Shown here: positions 9,279-17,990 of the stretch, one piece after another
How the letters are laid out: each line of letters begins with the position of its first letter
Position numbering within the stretch: position 1 is the stretch's first letter
Origin: Eubacterium ruminantium
GTDB lineage: Bacteria > Bacillota > Clostridia > Lachnospirales > Lachnospiraceae
Reading direction: 5' to 3'
NCBI RefSeq assembly: GCF_900167085.1
Contig: NZ_FUXA01000003.1
Span: 186,001-250,000, forward strand
Length of the DNA: 64,000 nucleotides
Program-made: the position numbers and the translations under genes
Notes under the pieces: model-generated
Databases searched by the model: none
What the model saw: only the letters and a program-made list of their open reading frames with translations
What the model was told of the DNA's origin: nothing

Positions 9279-9343
9279 ATGTAGTTTTCAATACTACATC
9301 AAAAAGCTACTAATATATTAGTATTCATACCGGAATATGTCAA
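9279..9343 (-). promoter_or_regulatory. Promoter and palindromic operators of the acyl-CoA synthetase operon
   Basis: Minus-strand TTGACA (9343-9338), 17-base spacer, TAATAT (9320-9315). The -10 lies inside a perfect 14-bp palindrome ACTAATATATTAGT (9309-9322), and a second inverted repeat ATGTAGT/ACTACAT (9279-9285 with 9293-9299) lies just after the expected start of transcription. A repressor bound here would block RNA polymerase. The regulator is not identified. Confidence 0.6.
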
Positions 9344-9360
9344 GAAGAGCGCTATAAAAT

Positions 9361-9861
9361 CTATTCGCCCTGCTTAGTACCCGTTCCCGGATTGATCTTA
9401 TACTTTTTAAAAAGATGTTTCATAATCAGATCCTGAAATATAAAAATAAGAATATATCCAACAATAAAGCAAAGCCCTAACGACTTTAAAAATGCCGGAA
9501 TAAAAGGAATCCCCTCTCCGTTACCGCTTGCATTTTTTGCTTTAAAATAAGCAAGAGTCACCATGCAAAGAGTAAGGATCGGTGTATATATTAGATTAGA
9601 AACAAGAGCTTCTATCCCTCTAGTCTTCAGTGCGCCCGGCCTAAGGTTATGCTTCATTTCAAGAGACTTATTAACCTTTCCCATCGGAACGAGAAAGCTT
9701 ATGACAAGCGAGATCATGAAACTTACCAGGAAACTGACTATAAATCCCGGAATATTAAAATGACCTGAAGCCCCCATTCCCGTAAGCGCCAAAAAGAAAC
9801 TCATGATAAGACTCATATAAATCCCCATACTTATACCAATCTTTTTCATTACTACATCCAT
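9361..9861 (-). CDS. Four-helix membrane protein, DUF2798-like
   Basis: A 166-residue integral membrane protein of unknown function. Four hydrophobic segments are visible, arranged as two pairs separated by a basic loop (MGKVNKSLEMKHNLRPGALKTRG). The SLIMSFFLALTG and FLVSFMISLVISFLVP segments resemble the DUF2798 family. ATG 9861 follows GGAGG with good spacing and is preferred over the longer frame from 9921, which adds 20 non-hydrophobic residues without a clear binding site. It stands alone between the acyl-CoA synthetase and metY. Confidence 0.6.
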   Translation of the reverse strand: MDVVMKKIGISMGIYMSLIMSFFLALTGMGASGHFNIPGFIVSFLVSFMISLVISFLVPMGKVNKSLEMKHNLRPGALKTRGIEALVSNLIYTPILTLCMVTLAYFKAKNASGNGEGIPFIPAFLKSLGLCFIVGYILIFIFQDLIMKHLFKKYKINPGTGTKQGE

Positions 9862-10056
9862 ATACCCCTCCAACCTTCCGCGATCAATGTCACAGAGCCA
9901 TACACATTTTAATTTCTCCATATATAATTATAATAGAAAATGATAATTATTTCCATTAATTCCTATCCCAGATTTCCCCTATGTCATTTGTATTCGTTAT
10001 AAGAAAATCTTTTTGCCGGCTATAGTTAATACAGATAACGCTATTATATTTATAAC

Positions 10057-10086
10057 TTGTGCTTATATCAAACCATAATGTATAAT
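10057..10086 (+). promoter_or_regulatory. Promoter of metY
   Basis: TTGTGC (10057-10062), 18-base spacer, TATAAT (10081-10086), giving a leader of about 90 bases. The leader holds a weak hairpin (CAAGGC 10110-10115 with GCCTTG 10141-10146) around a 25-base loop. No S-box or T-box signature was found in it. Confidence 0.5.
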
Positions 10087-10185
10087 AACCAAGGTTAGAT
10101 TATATTTTTCAAGGCAACATGAGCCATTGGAGCAAAACAAGCCTTGTTGTTTAAAATAAGAATTATTTATATCAGGAGGTATATG

Positions 10186-11460
10186 ATGGAAAGAGAAACA
10201 CTCAGCATTCATGCTGGATACGCACCAAAAAATGGCGAATCAAGACTTCTGCCAATCGTTCAGAGTACAACATTCAAATATGATACAAGTGAGGATATGG
10301 GTAAATTATTCGACCTCGAAGCAAGCGGATATTTCTATTCAAGACTTCAGAATCCTACATGCGATAATGTAGCTGCTAAGATTGCTGCTCTCGAAGGCGG
10401 TACAGCTGCTATGCTTACAGGTTCTGGTCAGGCCGCTTCATTCTTCTCAACATTTAACATTGCCGGCTGCGGCGATCATATCGTTGCATCTTCTACTATC
10501 TACGGTGGAACATTCAATCTTTTCAATGTAACTATGAGAAAGATGGGAATCGATTTTACTTTTGTTGATCCTGATTGTTCAGATGAAGAACTTGAGGCAG
10601 CATTTAAGCCTAATACAAAAGCTGTTTTCGGTGAAACAATCGCCAATCCGGCACTTATAGTTTTTGATATCGAAAGATTTGCAAATGCAGCTCATAAACA
10701 TGGAGTTCCTCTTATCGTTGATAATACATTTGCTACTCCTATCAACTGCCGTCCATTTGAGTGGGGTGCTGATATCGTAGTTCATTCAACAACAAAATAC
10801 ATGGATGGACATGATGCTACAGTTGGTGGATGTATCGTAGATTCAGGTAAATTTGATTGGATGGCTCATGCAGATAAATTCCCTGGACTTACAACTCCTG
10901 ATGAATCATATCACGGAATCACATATGCAGAGAGATTCGGAAAAGAAGGAGCTTTCATTACAAAATGTACAGCTCAGCTTATGCGTGACCTTGGATCGGT
11001 TCAGGCACCTATGAATGCTTACATCCTTAATCTCGGTCTCGAATCTCTTCCTCTTCGTATAGAAAGACATTGCAGAAATGCAGAAAAGGTTGCTGAGTTC
11101 CTTAATTCAAATGATAAGGTTTCATGGGTTAACTATCCGGGACTTCCTGGTAATAAATACTATGAAAGAGCTAAGAAATATCTTCCAAACGGAAGCTGTG
11201 GTGTTATCTCCTTTGGTGTAAAGGGCGGACGTGCAGCTGCAGAAGTATTTATGAAGAACTTAAAGCTCGGTATGATCGCTACACATGTTGCTGATGCTCA
11301 TACATGCGTACTTCATCCTGCATCATCTACTCACAGACAGCTTACTGACGAAGAACTTGTAGCTGCAGGAGTAGGACCTGATCTTATCAGATTATCTGTA
11401 GGTATTGAAAATGTTGAAGATATCATTGCTGATGTTAAGCAGGCTCTTGAGCAGATTTAG
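10186..11460 (+). CDS. metY: O-acetylhomoserine sulfhydrylase / cysteine synthase type PLP enzyme
   Basis: Converts O-acetylhomoserine and sulfide (or methanethiol) to homocysteine (or methionine) with pyridoxal phosphate. ATG 10186 follows AGGAGG by six bases and gives 424 residues, the usual length of the MetY group of the Cys/Met metabolism family. The PLP lysine lies in VVHSTTKYMDGHD, with NPTCDNVAAKIAALEGG and LGLESLPLRIERH as further family blocks. Methionine gamma-lyase is a relative but is shorter. With metE at 51893-54166 this suggests B12-independent methionine synthesis by direct sulfhydrylation. Confidence 0.92.
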   Translation: MERETLSIHAGYAPKNGESRLLPIVQSTTFKYDTSEDMGKLFDLEASGYFYSRLQNPTCDNVAAKIAALEGGTAAMLTGSGQAASFFSTFNIAGCGDHIVASSTIYGGTFNLFNVTMRKMGIDFTFVDPDCSDEELEAAFKPNTKAVFGETIANPALIVFDIERFANAAHKHGVPLIVDNTFATPINCRPFEWGADIVVHSTTKYMDGHDATVGGCIVDSGKFDWMAHADKFPGLTTPDESYHGITYAERFGKEGAFITKCTAQLMRDLGSVQAPMNAYILNLGLESLPLRIERHCRNAEKVAEFLNSNDKVSWVNYPGLPGNKYYERAKKYLPNGSCGVISFGVKGGRAAAEVFMKNLKLGMIATHVADAHTCVLHPASSTHRQLTDEELVAAGVGPDLIRLSVGIENVEDIIADVKQALEQI

Positions 11461-11513
11461 TGATCCGGTTTCATTAACCGGTCATCTGTGACTGATACAA
11501 AACAGATTTCAAT

Positions 11514-11558
11514 TACCGGTAACTCTTTCATTTACCGGTAACTCTTTCAAATACCGGT
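11514..11558. repeat. Tandem ACCGGT-containing repeats after metY
   Basis: Three units with a 19-base period follow the metY stop: two copies of TACCGGTAACTCTTTCA (11514-11530 and 11533-11549) and a third truncated at TACCGGTTC (11552-11560). A related short hairpin CCGGTT-tcatt-AACCGG lies at 11465-11481. They do not look like a classical terminator. Confidence 0.7.
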
Positions 11559-11595
11559 TCAGAACACTAAATAATCAAATTATATAAGCATAAAA

Positions 11596-11646
11596 AAAGA
11601 GATAGATTCAAATGTGAGGTGTGACCCCTCCAATGTCTATCTCTTT
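11596..11646. terminator. Bidirectional terminator between metY and the SGNH protein
   Basis: AAAGAGATAGA (11596-11606) pairs with TCTATCTCTTT (11636-11646); A-runs on one side and T-runs on the other allow termination from both convergent genes. The 29-base loop contains a further GAGG/CCTC pairing. Confidence 0.75.
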
Positions 11647-11657
11647 TATTTATGTTT

Positions 11658-13421
11658 TTAGAAAACAATCTTACCGCCTGATACCTTAAACGGAAGGCCC
11701 TTATATTTGATTGTTCCGTTAAAATCAAATCTTACTTTTCCACCTATACAGTACCACCATACAGATTCACGTTTTACCGGACCTACAAAACTGAAATCAA
11801 CCTTACCGTTCTTGCAGTACCACCAGCCATTTTCATTCTGACCAAGGCCTGTATAGCTGAAGTCTAACTTTCCGTTCCTGCAGTACCACCAGCCATTTTC
11901 ATTCTTAGCAATTCCTGTATAGTTAAAATCAACTTTTCCGCCTTTACAATACCACCAGCCATTTTCATTCTGGCCAAGGCCTGTATAGCTAAAATCTACC
12001 TTTCCGCCCTTACAGTACCACCAACCGTATTCATTCTTAGCAATTCCCTTATAGCTAAAATCAACTTTTCCGCCTTTACAGTACCACCAACCGTATTCAT
12101 TCTGACCGAGCCCTGTATAGCTAAAGTCTACCTTTCCGCCCTTACAGTACCACCAGCCGTATTCATTTTTAGCAACCCCTTCATAGTTAAAATCTACTTT
12201 TCCGTTCTTACAATACCACCAGCCATTTTCATTTTTAGCCAGTCCTGTGTATTTAAGATTGACACTGCCATTCTTACAATACCACCAGCCGCTTTTTTTA
12301 TTGACCGTTCCTTTGTAAAGACCTGTTGCAGTTTTTGAAACTTTACCCTTTACTACGCAAATATATTTGTTTGAAGTTTTGTCCTTAACGACACCTGTAT
12401 ATGAATAATCTACAAGTCCATTTATTACATAATACTGAGTTCCTTTATAAGTACTTCCTCCCGTATATTTACCGTTGAAGATTCCCTCAATATAATAAGC
12501 AAGTCCGTTCTTATCGATTCTTTCAATATATGTAAGACCATTCGGCGGATTACTCTTTGAATTTTTCTTAGCATTAAATCCAAGTGCTTTAACAAATAAT
12601 CTCTCAAGCGCTATCTGACCATCTACATTCGGATGGAATCCGTCACTACAGAATTTTCCGCTCTTAAGCACTTCATTATTATCCGTACAAACAAGAATAT
12701 TAAGCTTCTTTGCACTTCTTATGATCTCATTCTGTGCCTTGATAATGCTTTCCATCTTACCCTCAGTTTCTGTCCATTCAACCGGAAATACCCAGATTCT
12801 GGCATTTGGATAAGTCTTTCTAATGTAATTCACATAGCTTCTCATATTTGCATAAATGAGATCAATATCACATCTATCATTATACCCGGAAATAGTTACA
12901 ATATCTGTTATCGCCTTAGGCTTCTTTACAACAGGCTCAAGCTGTTTAAGAAGTGTTATATACTTATGTCCGTTTATGGCGAAACCATATCCGCCGACTT
13001 CATTTCTATATAAATCTTTTATCTCATTTCTATGATTACGGATCAGATAATCAAGCCATGAATAAGACCTGTCAGCCCCTAAAACTCCATACTGATAACT
13101 GTCACCGATAAATATAAATGATCTTTCACCCGATATTTTTATATTGGGATTTTCAACAAACTGACGCTCAGGAATAATAACTTCAGGTTCCGGCTCTTCT
13201 GTTGTACCTTCTTCATAAGTAACTTCCGTATTTTCCCCAGTATTTTCACCGGTTGTTACTTCAGATGAATCATTCAACACCGAAAAATCATTTCCAAAAC
13301 TATCAATGCTGATGTTCTTATTTGTTGTATTATTTGTCCCGCTCTCCTTAGCATATGCATTTCTTCCGGCGAATGCACTCATGATGATCATGCTTCCGAG
13401 TAATATCTTTCTTACTTTCAT
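11658..13421 (-). CDS. Secreted SGNH esterase with cell-wall-binding repeats
   Basis: A 587-residue exported hydrolase. Residues 1-~24 form a signal peptide, followed by a Thr/Glu-rich linker (to ~90). The SGNH/GDSL domain (~95-290) has FIGDSY (Ser nucleophile), an NEVGGYG block II glycine, SGYND (block III) and DGFHPN (Asp-His). The rest is about ten 22-residue repeats with the core GWWYCKNGKVDFxYTG, of the aromatic cell-wall-binding type that attaches proteins to Gram-positive envelopes. It probably deacylates a cell-surface or dietary glycan; the substrate is unknown. The convergent terminator with metY closes it downstream. It shares repeat type with the LRR protein at 39174-41933. Confidence 0.85.
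   Translation of the reverse strand: MKVRKILLGSMIIMSAFAGRNAYAKESGTNNTTNKNISIDSFGNDFSVLNDSSEVTTGENTGENTEVTYEEGTTEEPEPEVIIPERQFVENPNIKISGERSFIFIGDSYQYGVLGADRSYSWLDYLIRNHRNEIKDLYRNEVGGYGFAINGHKYITLLKQLEPVVKKPKAITDIVTISGYNDRCDIDLIYANMRSYVNYIRKTYPNARIWVFPVEWTETEGKMESIIKAQNEIIRSAKKLNILVCTDNNEVLKSGKFCSDGFHPNVDGQIALERLFVKALGFNAKKNSKSNPPNGLTYIERIDKNGLAYYIEGIFNGKYTGGSTYKGTQYYVINGLVDYSYTGVVKDKTSNKYICVVKGKVSKTATGLYKGTVNKKSGWWYCKNGSVNLKYTGLAKNENGWWYCKNGKVDFNYEGVAKNEYGWWYCKGGKVDFSYTGLGQNEYGWWYCKGGKVDFSYKGIAKNEYGWWYCKGGKVDFSYTGLGQNENGWWYCKGGKVDFNYTGIAKNENGWWYCRNGKLDFSYTGLGQNENGWWYCKNGKVDFSFVGPVKRESVWWYCIGGKVRFDFNGTIKYKGLPFKVSGGKIVF
11800..12300 (-). repeat. 66-bp cell-wall-binding repeats with 132-bp higher-order period
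   Basis: Within the SGNH gene, 22-codon units alternate between a version ending in TGLGQNE and a version ending in xGIAKNE/GVAKNE. The alternation means that the tandem array expanded as 44-residue (132-bp) dimers. The units are near-identical at DNA level, so copy number could change by recombination. Confidence 0.8.
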
Positions 13422-13512
13422 GCCACATTTCCATCCTTGTCATATATTAGGTATTTTGTACCTTTCATGTATATGACGATCCTAACTCCAAAAAAATTGT
13501 ATATTTTAAAAA

Positions 13513-15408
13513 TTATTTTATTCGAAGAGCTCTTGTGGCATTAAGAACAGCAAGTATCATAACTCCTACATCTGCAAATATCGCAATCCACATATTTGCG
13601 ATTCCTACTGCTCCAAGCAAAAGACATATTAATTTAACCCCGATTGCAAATACTATATTCTGCCTTACTATTGATAATGTCTTTGATGAAATACGTTTTG
13701 CAAGGGAAATTTTGGCCGGATCGTCATCCATAAGAACTATATCCGCTGCTTCTATCGCAGCATCCGATCCAAGTCCCCCCATAGCAATTCCAATATCCGC
13801 TCTCATAAGAACAGGTGCATCATTTATTCCATCACCGCAAAATGCGAGTTTTTCTTTTCCATTCATGCCTTCAAGCATCTTCTCTACTTCAGCAACCTTA
13901 TCCCCCGGAAGAAGTTCACTGCAGAATCTGTCTACTCCTACTTCCTTAGCGATACGTGTTGCGGCTTTTTCAGAATCCCCTGTAAGCATAACAGTTTTTA
14001 TTCCGGCACTCTTAAGATCAGCAATGGCTTCTTTAGCCGATTCTTTTAAGTAGTCTGATATCACGATGCATCCTGCATATATTCCATCTACTGCAATATA
14101 ACATACAGTTCCTTCATCATGGATACTGCTTATAACAATATTGCTTCGGTTCATCAGATTCTCATTTCCAACAAGAATTCTTCTGCCGAAAACCTCCGCA
14201 GAAACACCATGTCCTGATATCTCTTCTATATCTTCTACTTCATCATAACTAAGCTCATTTCCATATGCTTTCTTCAGGCTGACACTTATCGGATGACTTG
14301 ATGAAATCTCAGTATATGCTGCGTATTTCAATAATTCTTCCTTACTCATACCCTTTTCAGGATATACAGCTGTAACTTCAAATACTCCCTTTGTAAGAGT
14401 ACCTGTCTTATCAAATACTATAGTTTTCGCGTCAGCAAGCGCTTCCAGATAATTGGCACCTTTTACAAGGATACCTTTTGACGATGCACATCCGATACCT
14501 CCAAAGAAACTTAAAGGTATGGAAATGACTACCGCACATGGACAACTTATTACAAGAAATGTAAGCGCACGGAATATCCAGTTATTCCACATTGGACCGT
14601 AACCCATTATAAGTCTTATAACAGGTGGAAGTAAAGCCAAACCTAACGCACTATAGCATACTATAGGTGTATAATATTTTGCAAATTTTGAAATAAAATT
14701 CTCTGCTTTAGCTTTTTTCATACTTGAATTCTCAACAAGATCAAGTATCTTCGAAACAGTAGACTCGCCAAATTCTTTGGTGGTCTTTACCTTTATCATT
14801 CCGGAAGTGTTGATACATCCGCTGATAACTTCATCACCTTCATTTACACTTCTCGGAACAGACTCTCCGGTTAATGCAGCAGTATCAACACTGCTTCTTC
14901 CTTCCACGATGATTCCGTCTATAGGAATCTTCTCACCCGGATTAATCATAATGATCGAACCGATCTCAACATCATCAGGATCTACAACCTCGACACTTCC
15001 ATCTTCATTTATAAGATTTGCACTGTCAGGTCTTATATCCATAAGGCCGATGATATTCTGACGACTCTTTCCAACTGCGATACTCTGGAAAAGTTCCCCA
15101 ATCTGATAGAAAAGCATAACGGCTACGCCTTCTTCATATTCGCCGAGAACCATAGCACCAATAGTCGCAACAGCCATAAGGAAATTCTCATCAAATATCT
15201 GTCCATTCTTTATGCCTTTAAATGATTTGATCAGTACATCATATCCGACGATCAGATATGCCGCAAAATATAACGGAAATGATACAAAAAACGGCATATC
15301 AATATCTGTCAGATGTTCTATGATCATGAGAGTTGCTACTATAATAAATGCAATAATAACTCTATATAGATTTTTCTTTTGTTTCTTATTTAAACTAAAG
15401 CTATTCAT
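13513..15408 (-). CDS. Heavy-metal P1B-type ATPase (Cd/Zn/Pb export type)
   Basis: ATP-driven efflux of a soft metal ion across the membrane. The 631-residue protein has the ion-site CPC at 289-291, TGES (180-183) in the actuator domain, DKTGT with the phosphorylated Asp333, the SSHP histidine-proline motif of the nucleotide domain, and GDGINDAP. The CPC motif and the GIANMWIAIFADVGVMILAVLNATRAL tail fit the CadA/ZntA group. There is no N-terminal metal-binding domain; that domain is encoded as the separate gene 11 bases upstream. The operon order is sensor, chaperone, pump. Confidence 0.93.
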   Translation of the reverse strand: MNSFSLNKKQKKNLYRVIIAFIIVATLMIIEHLTDIDMPFFVSFPLYFAAYLIVGYDVLIKSFKGIKNGQIFDENFLMAVATIGAMVLGEYEEGVAVMLFYQIGELFQSIAVGKSRQNIIGLMDIRPDSANLINEDGSVEVVDPDDVEIGSIIMINPGEKIPIDGIIVEGRSSVDTAALTGESVPRSVNEGDEVISGCINTSGMIKVKTTKEFGESTVSKILDLVENSSMKKAKAENFISKFAKYYTPIVCYSALGLALLPPVIRLIMGYGPMWNNWIFRALTFLVISCPCAVVISIPLSFFGGIGCASSKGILVKGANYLEALADAKTIVFDKTGTLTKGVFEVTAVYPEKGMSKEELLKYAAYTEISSSHPISVSLKKAYGNELSYDEVEDIEEISGHGVSAEVFGRRILVGNENLMNRSNIVISSIHDEGTVCYIAVDGIYAGCIVISDYLKESAKEAIADLKSAGIKTVMLTGDSEKAATRIAKEVGVDRFCSELLPGDKVAEVEKMLEGMNGKEKLAFCGDGINDAPVLMRADIGIAMGGLGSDAAIEAADIVLMDDDPAKISLAKRISSKTLSIVRQNIVFAIGVKLICLLLGAVGIANMWIAIFADVGVMILAVLNATRALRIK

Positions 15409-15418
15409 ATTTTATTCC

Positions 15419-15640
15419 TTAATCCAGAATGATATCCATATCATCCTCTATCTTCTTACAATTCTTTCTTGCTTCCTGCATAACTTCTGCCGGATCTGCG
15501 CCCTCTTCAAATTCAACCTTACATTTAAGAGTCATGAAACTAAGAGAAGCATCCTTTACTCCCTTAGTATTCTTTATAGCTTCCTGCATCTTCTCAGCAC
15601 ATGCTGCACAATCAACTTCTACCTTATATGTCTTCTTCAT
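15419..15640 (-). CDS. HMA-type metal-binding chaperone
   Basis: A free-standing ferredoxin-like heavy-metal-associated domain, 73 residues from ATG 15640 (MKKTYKVEVDCAAC) behind AAGGAG. The metal site is DCAACAEKM, with alanine residues between the cysteines as in Zn/Cd/Pb-type domains rather than the MxCxxC with Ser/His typical of copper proteins. It probably delivers metal to the P-type ATPase encoded directly downstream, standing in for that protein's missing N-terminal domain. Confidence 0.9.
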   Translation of the reverse strand: MKKTYKVEVDCAACAEKMQEAIKNTKGVKDASLSFMTLKCKVEFEEGADPAEVMQEARKNCKKIEDDMDIILD

Positions 15641-15783
15641 ATCTTTTTCTCCTTTATTTTGATTTTTGTTTACATAATTCATCTCAGCTAATTGCTGTAT
15701 TTCACTATACATCTATTGATTTATACCAGTCTGTTTTACTGATATATCTGACCTTCACTTATAACCTTGCTTTATTGATCGAC

Positions 15784-16131
15784 TTACTCTTCAACATGCT
15801 CCATACCGAGACTAAGTATTGTTCTTACATGTTCATCATCCAGCGAATAATAAATACTCTTTCCTTCTCTTCTGAATTTAACCAGTTTTGAATCCTTGAG
15901 TATTCTAAGCTGATGACTTACCGAAGACTGACTGAGGTTAAGAATCTTTGCCATATCTCCTACATTTAGCTCTGTATCGAACATTGAATATAAGATTTTT
16001 ATTCTTGTTGAGTCACCGAAGATCTTGAAAAGCTCAGACAGATCATATAAATATTCATCGTCTGGCTGATTATCCAAAACTTTTTTCACAAGTTCCTCAT
16101 GAGTTAACTTTTCCTTCTGTTCCTTCTCCAT
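15784..16131 (-). CDS. ArsR/SmtB-family metal-sensing repressor
   Basis: A 115-residue winged-helix repressor (start ATG 16131 after GGAGGG). The recognition helix is in NLSQSSVSHQLRILKDSKLV, followed by the wing FRREGKSIYYSL. The C-terminal helix carries the exact alpha-5 metal-ligand pattern of SmtB/CzrA, Asp-x-His then His-x-x-Glu (DEHVRTILSLGMEHVEE). The alpha-3 cysteine pair of CadC is absent (ELNVGDM has Asn where Cys would be). So it is likely a Zn/Co-type sensor. It should repress its own promoter and the pump operon. Confidence 0.9.
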   Translation of the reverse strand: MEKEQKEKLTHEELVKKVLDNQPDDEYLYDLSELFKIFGDSTRIKILYSMFDTELNVGDMAKILNLSQSSVSHQLRILKDSKLVKFRREGKSIYYSLDDEHVRTILSLGMEHVEE

Positions 16132-16194
16132 ATTTTCCCTCCATAGATCTAAATTTATACTTTTAATATATAATCCAACTTTTTTGAACAGATA

Positions 16195-16249
16195 ACATAT
16201 GGTTAATCTATTCATATGTAAGTATATTCATATGTTCATAAGTTGTCAA
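16195..16249 (-). promoter_or_regulatory. Promoter and operator repeats of the metal efflux operon
   Basis: Minus-strand TTGACA (16249-16244), 17-base spacer, TATACT (16226-16221). Two direct copies of ATTCATATGT (16210-16219 and 16226-16235), plus a third CATATG at 16197-16202, sit between and just after the promoter elements. AT-rich hexamers with TGAAC/GTTCA symmetry are typical of ArsR-family operators; the second copy extends to TATGTTCATA. Confidence 0.65.
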
Positions 16250-16339
16250 CAGATATTTTTATAAAATATACTTTTTTATTCCGATTTATGTTATTATCTA
16301 AATATCGTGCAAATAATACCGGAAGGAAGAAAACAACTA

Positions 16340-17686
16340 ATGAGAGTCTCAAATAATAATCGTATTTCAAATAAGCTTGATGCTGCAAATAAAGCTGTAT
16401 CAAATCTTGAAAATAAGAACAATCCTAAAACCGGCGATGAAAAAGTTGATAAAAATGATAATGCTGGAACCGGCAAGAAAACTACCGAGGCGGATGAAAA
16501 AAAAGACGGAAAGAGCGATAACAAGAATGCAAGAAAACGCCACAGAGTTCCTTTCAAAGAATTTATAAAACCTCTTATCACTCCGTATTGGGTCACTGTT
16601 GCTGTTCTGATCTTCCTCATCTTTATATTCAGTATAATGATCAAATCAACAGCATTTTGTAACGCATTTACAGCAAAAGTTCTTCCTATATTCTTAAATA
16701 CATACGGAAGATTTACAAATCTTTTTTCATTTTCATTTGGTGAAGTTCTACTTTCACTTGTAGTTCCAATCCTGTTGGCAGTTGTGATAATGCTTATATT
16801 AATGATCTTCCTCAGAAAAAATCCTATATTTGCGAAGATCAACCGAGTATTTTTCAAATCATTTTTCATGATCTTCTTATCAGTATGTCTTATTATGATA
16901 CTTAACTGCTCCATCCCTTATGGATGTTCAGAACTTGAAGTAAAGAAAAATGATAAGAACTATAGTGTTGAACAGTTGGAAATTCTTAGAAATTATATAG
17001 TTGAACAGTGTAATGATTATTCCGAGAAGTTTAATAGAGATGAAAAAGGCGAGATAATCTATAATACATCGGTAAAAGACATAACCAAGGAAGCAAAAGC
17101 TTCTATGCACAGAGTGTCGAAGGAATATGATTTCCCAAGATTAGCCGGATATTATCCTAACATGAAACCTATCAGACATTCCGTTCTTATGTCTCAAGCC
17201 GGAACAATGGGTATATTCTTCCCATTCTCCCTTGAATCAAATTATAATCCTTTGATGAGCAAGTTGAATTTTCCAGCTACCTTCTGCCATGAATATTCCC
17301 ATCTTAAGGGTTATATGCAGGAGGATGAAGCTAATTTCATAGCATATCTTGCATGTCTTGGTTCTGAAGATCTGTATTTTCAATATTCAGCATATTTAAG
17401 CGTTCTGCATTATGTAGATAACGAATATTACAAAAATGTAGATAAAGCTCATTATGAAAAACAGATTCCTATAAGCGAAAATGCTTCAAGAGACAGCGAC
17501 TTCCTTACAGAAAGCGCTACAGAGAAAGTTGAAAAAGAAGCTGTTATCGATACAAAAACCGTTTCGGAAGCAAGTAATAAATTTACCGAATCATATCTTG
17601 ATTATTATGATGTAAAAGACGGACTTGCTAATTATGACAGAGTGACCGACCTTCTTCTCCAGTTCTACGATGGTAAATTATACTAA
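16340..17686 (+). CDS. Membrane protein with HExxH motif, DUF3810
   Basis: A 448-residue membrane protein. After a highly charged N-terminus (to ~85) come three transmembrane segments (roughly 95-115, 140-170, 185-205), then an extracellular part with HEYSHLKGYMQEDEANFIAYLAC, which contains HExxH and a downstream Glu typical of zinc metallopeptidases. This is the hallmark of DUF3810. ATG 16340 follows GGAAGG; a start at 16307 is possible. No substrate is known. It is divergent from the metal efflux operon. Confidence 0.8.
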   Translation: MRVSNNNRISNKLDAANKAVSNLENKNNPKTGDEKVDKNDNAGTGKKTTEADEKKDGKSDNKNARKRHRVPFKEFIKPLITPYWVTVAVLIFLIFIFSIMIKSTAFCNAFTAKVLPIFLNTYGRFTNLFSFSFGEVLLSLVVPILLAVVIMLILMIFLRKNPIFAKINRVFFKSFFMIFLSVCLIMILNCSIPYGCSELEVKKNDKNYSVEQLEILRNYIVEQCNDYSEKFNRDEKGEIIYNTSVKDITKEAKASMHRVSKEYDFPRLAGYYPNMKPIRHSVLMSQAGTMGIFFPFSLESNYNPLMSKLNFPATFCHEYSHLKGYMQEDEANFIAYLACLGSEDLYFQYSAYLSVLHYVDNEYYKNVDKAHYEKQIPISENASRDSDFLTESATEKVEKEAVIDTKTVSEASNKFTESYLDYYDVKDGLANYDRVTDLLLQFYDGKLY

Positions 17687-17700
17687 TTCAATAAACATAA

Positions 17701-17730
17701 AAAATCCGTATTCTTCTGAATACGGATTTT
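17701..17730. terminator. Bidirectional terminator
   Basis: A perfect 13-bp stem (AAAATCCGTATTC / GAATACGGATTTT) with a 4-base loop lies between two convergent genes, the DUF3810 gene and the small ORF ending at 17745. A- and T-runs at both ends suit termination in either direction. Confidence 0.85.
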
Positions 17731-17744
17731 TATATTGCAAGCTC

Positions 17745-17990
17745 TTAAACGCTTGAAAGCGGTTCGATTACCGGCTCGTGCCATAAATCTTTCTTGCCGA
17801 ACATTTTATCTACTCTATAAAGAAAATATTGCGGTCCATTACTGATTATGTAATACATCTTGCTCTTGGTTTCAAGCTTATAATGTACATCATCACATGC
17901 AAAACGACTGCAATAAGCAGACTTTGCCGCAGGTATGACCGGCTCCAGCTTATATTTCTTAACAGCCTGAGCTACATTCACTTTTTTCAC
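17745..17990 (-). CDS. Small conserved-looking protein of unknown function
   Basis: An 81-residue basic soluble protein. The frame begins with GTG 17990; a second GTG at 17981 has better spacing from AAGGTG, so the start is uncertain by three codons. It has two cysteines around residue 27-31 (YCSRFACDDVHY) and several aromatic residues. No domain is recognised. A strong terminator lies after it, which supports it as a real gene. Confidence 0.6.
   Translation of the reverse strand: MKKVNVAQAVKKYKLEPVIPAAKSAYCSRFACDDVHYKLETKSKMYYIISNGPQYFLYRVDKMFGKKDLWHEPVIEPLSSV

Noticed and set aside
9922-10185. SAM riboswitch or T-box upstream of metY
   Set aside because: The leader is ~90 bases and has only a 6-bp hairpin; neither the S-box core nor the T-box sequence and terminator/antiterminator pair is present.
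16294-16914. 206-codon minus-strand ORF
   Set aside because: Antisense to the DUF3810 gene N-terminus; hydrophobic composition reflects the opposite strand.
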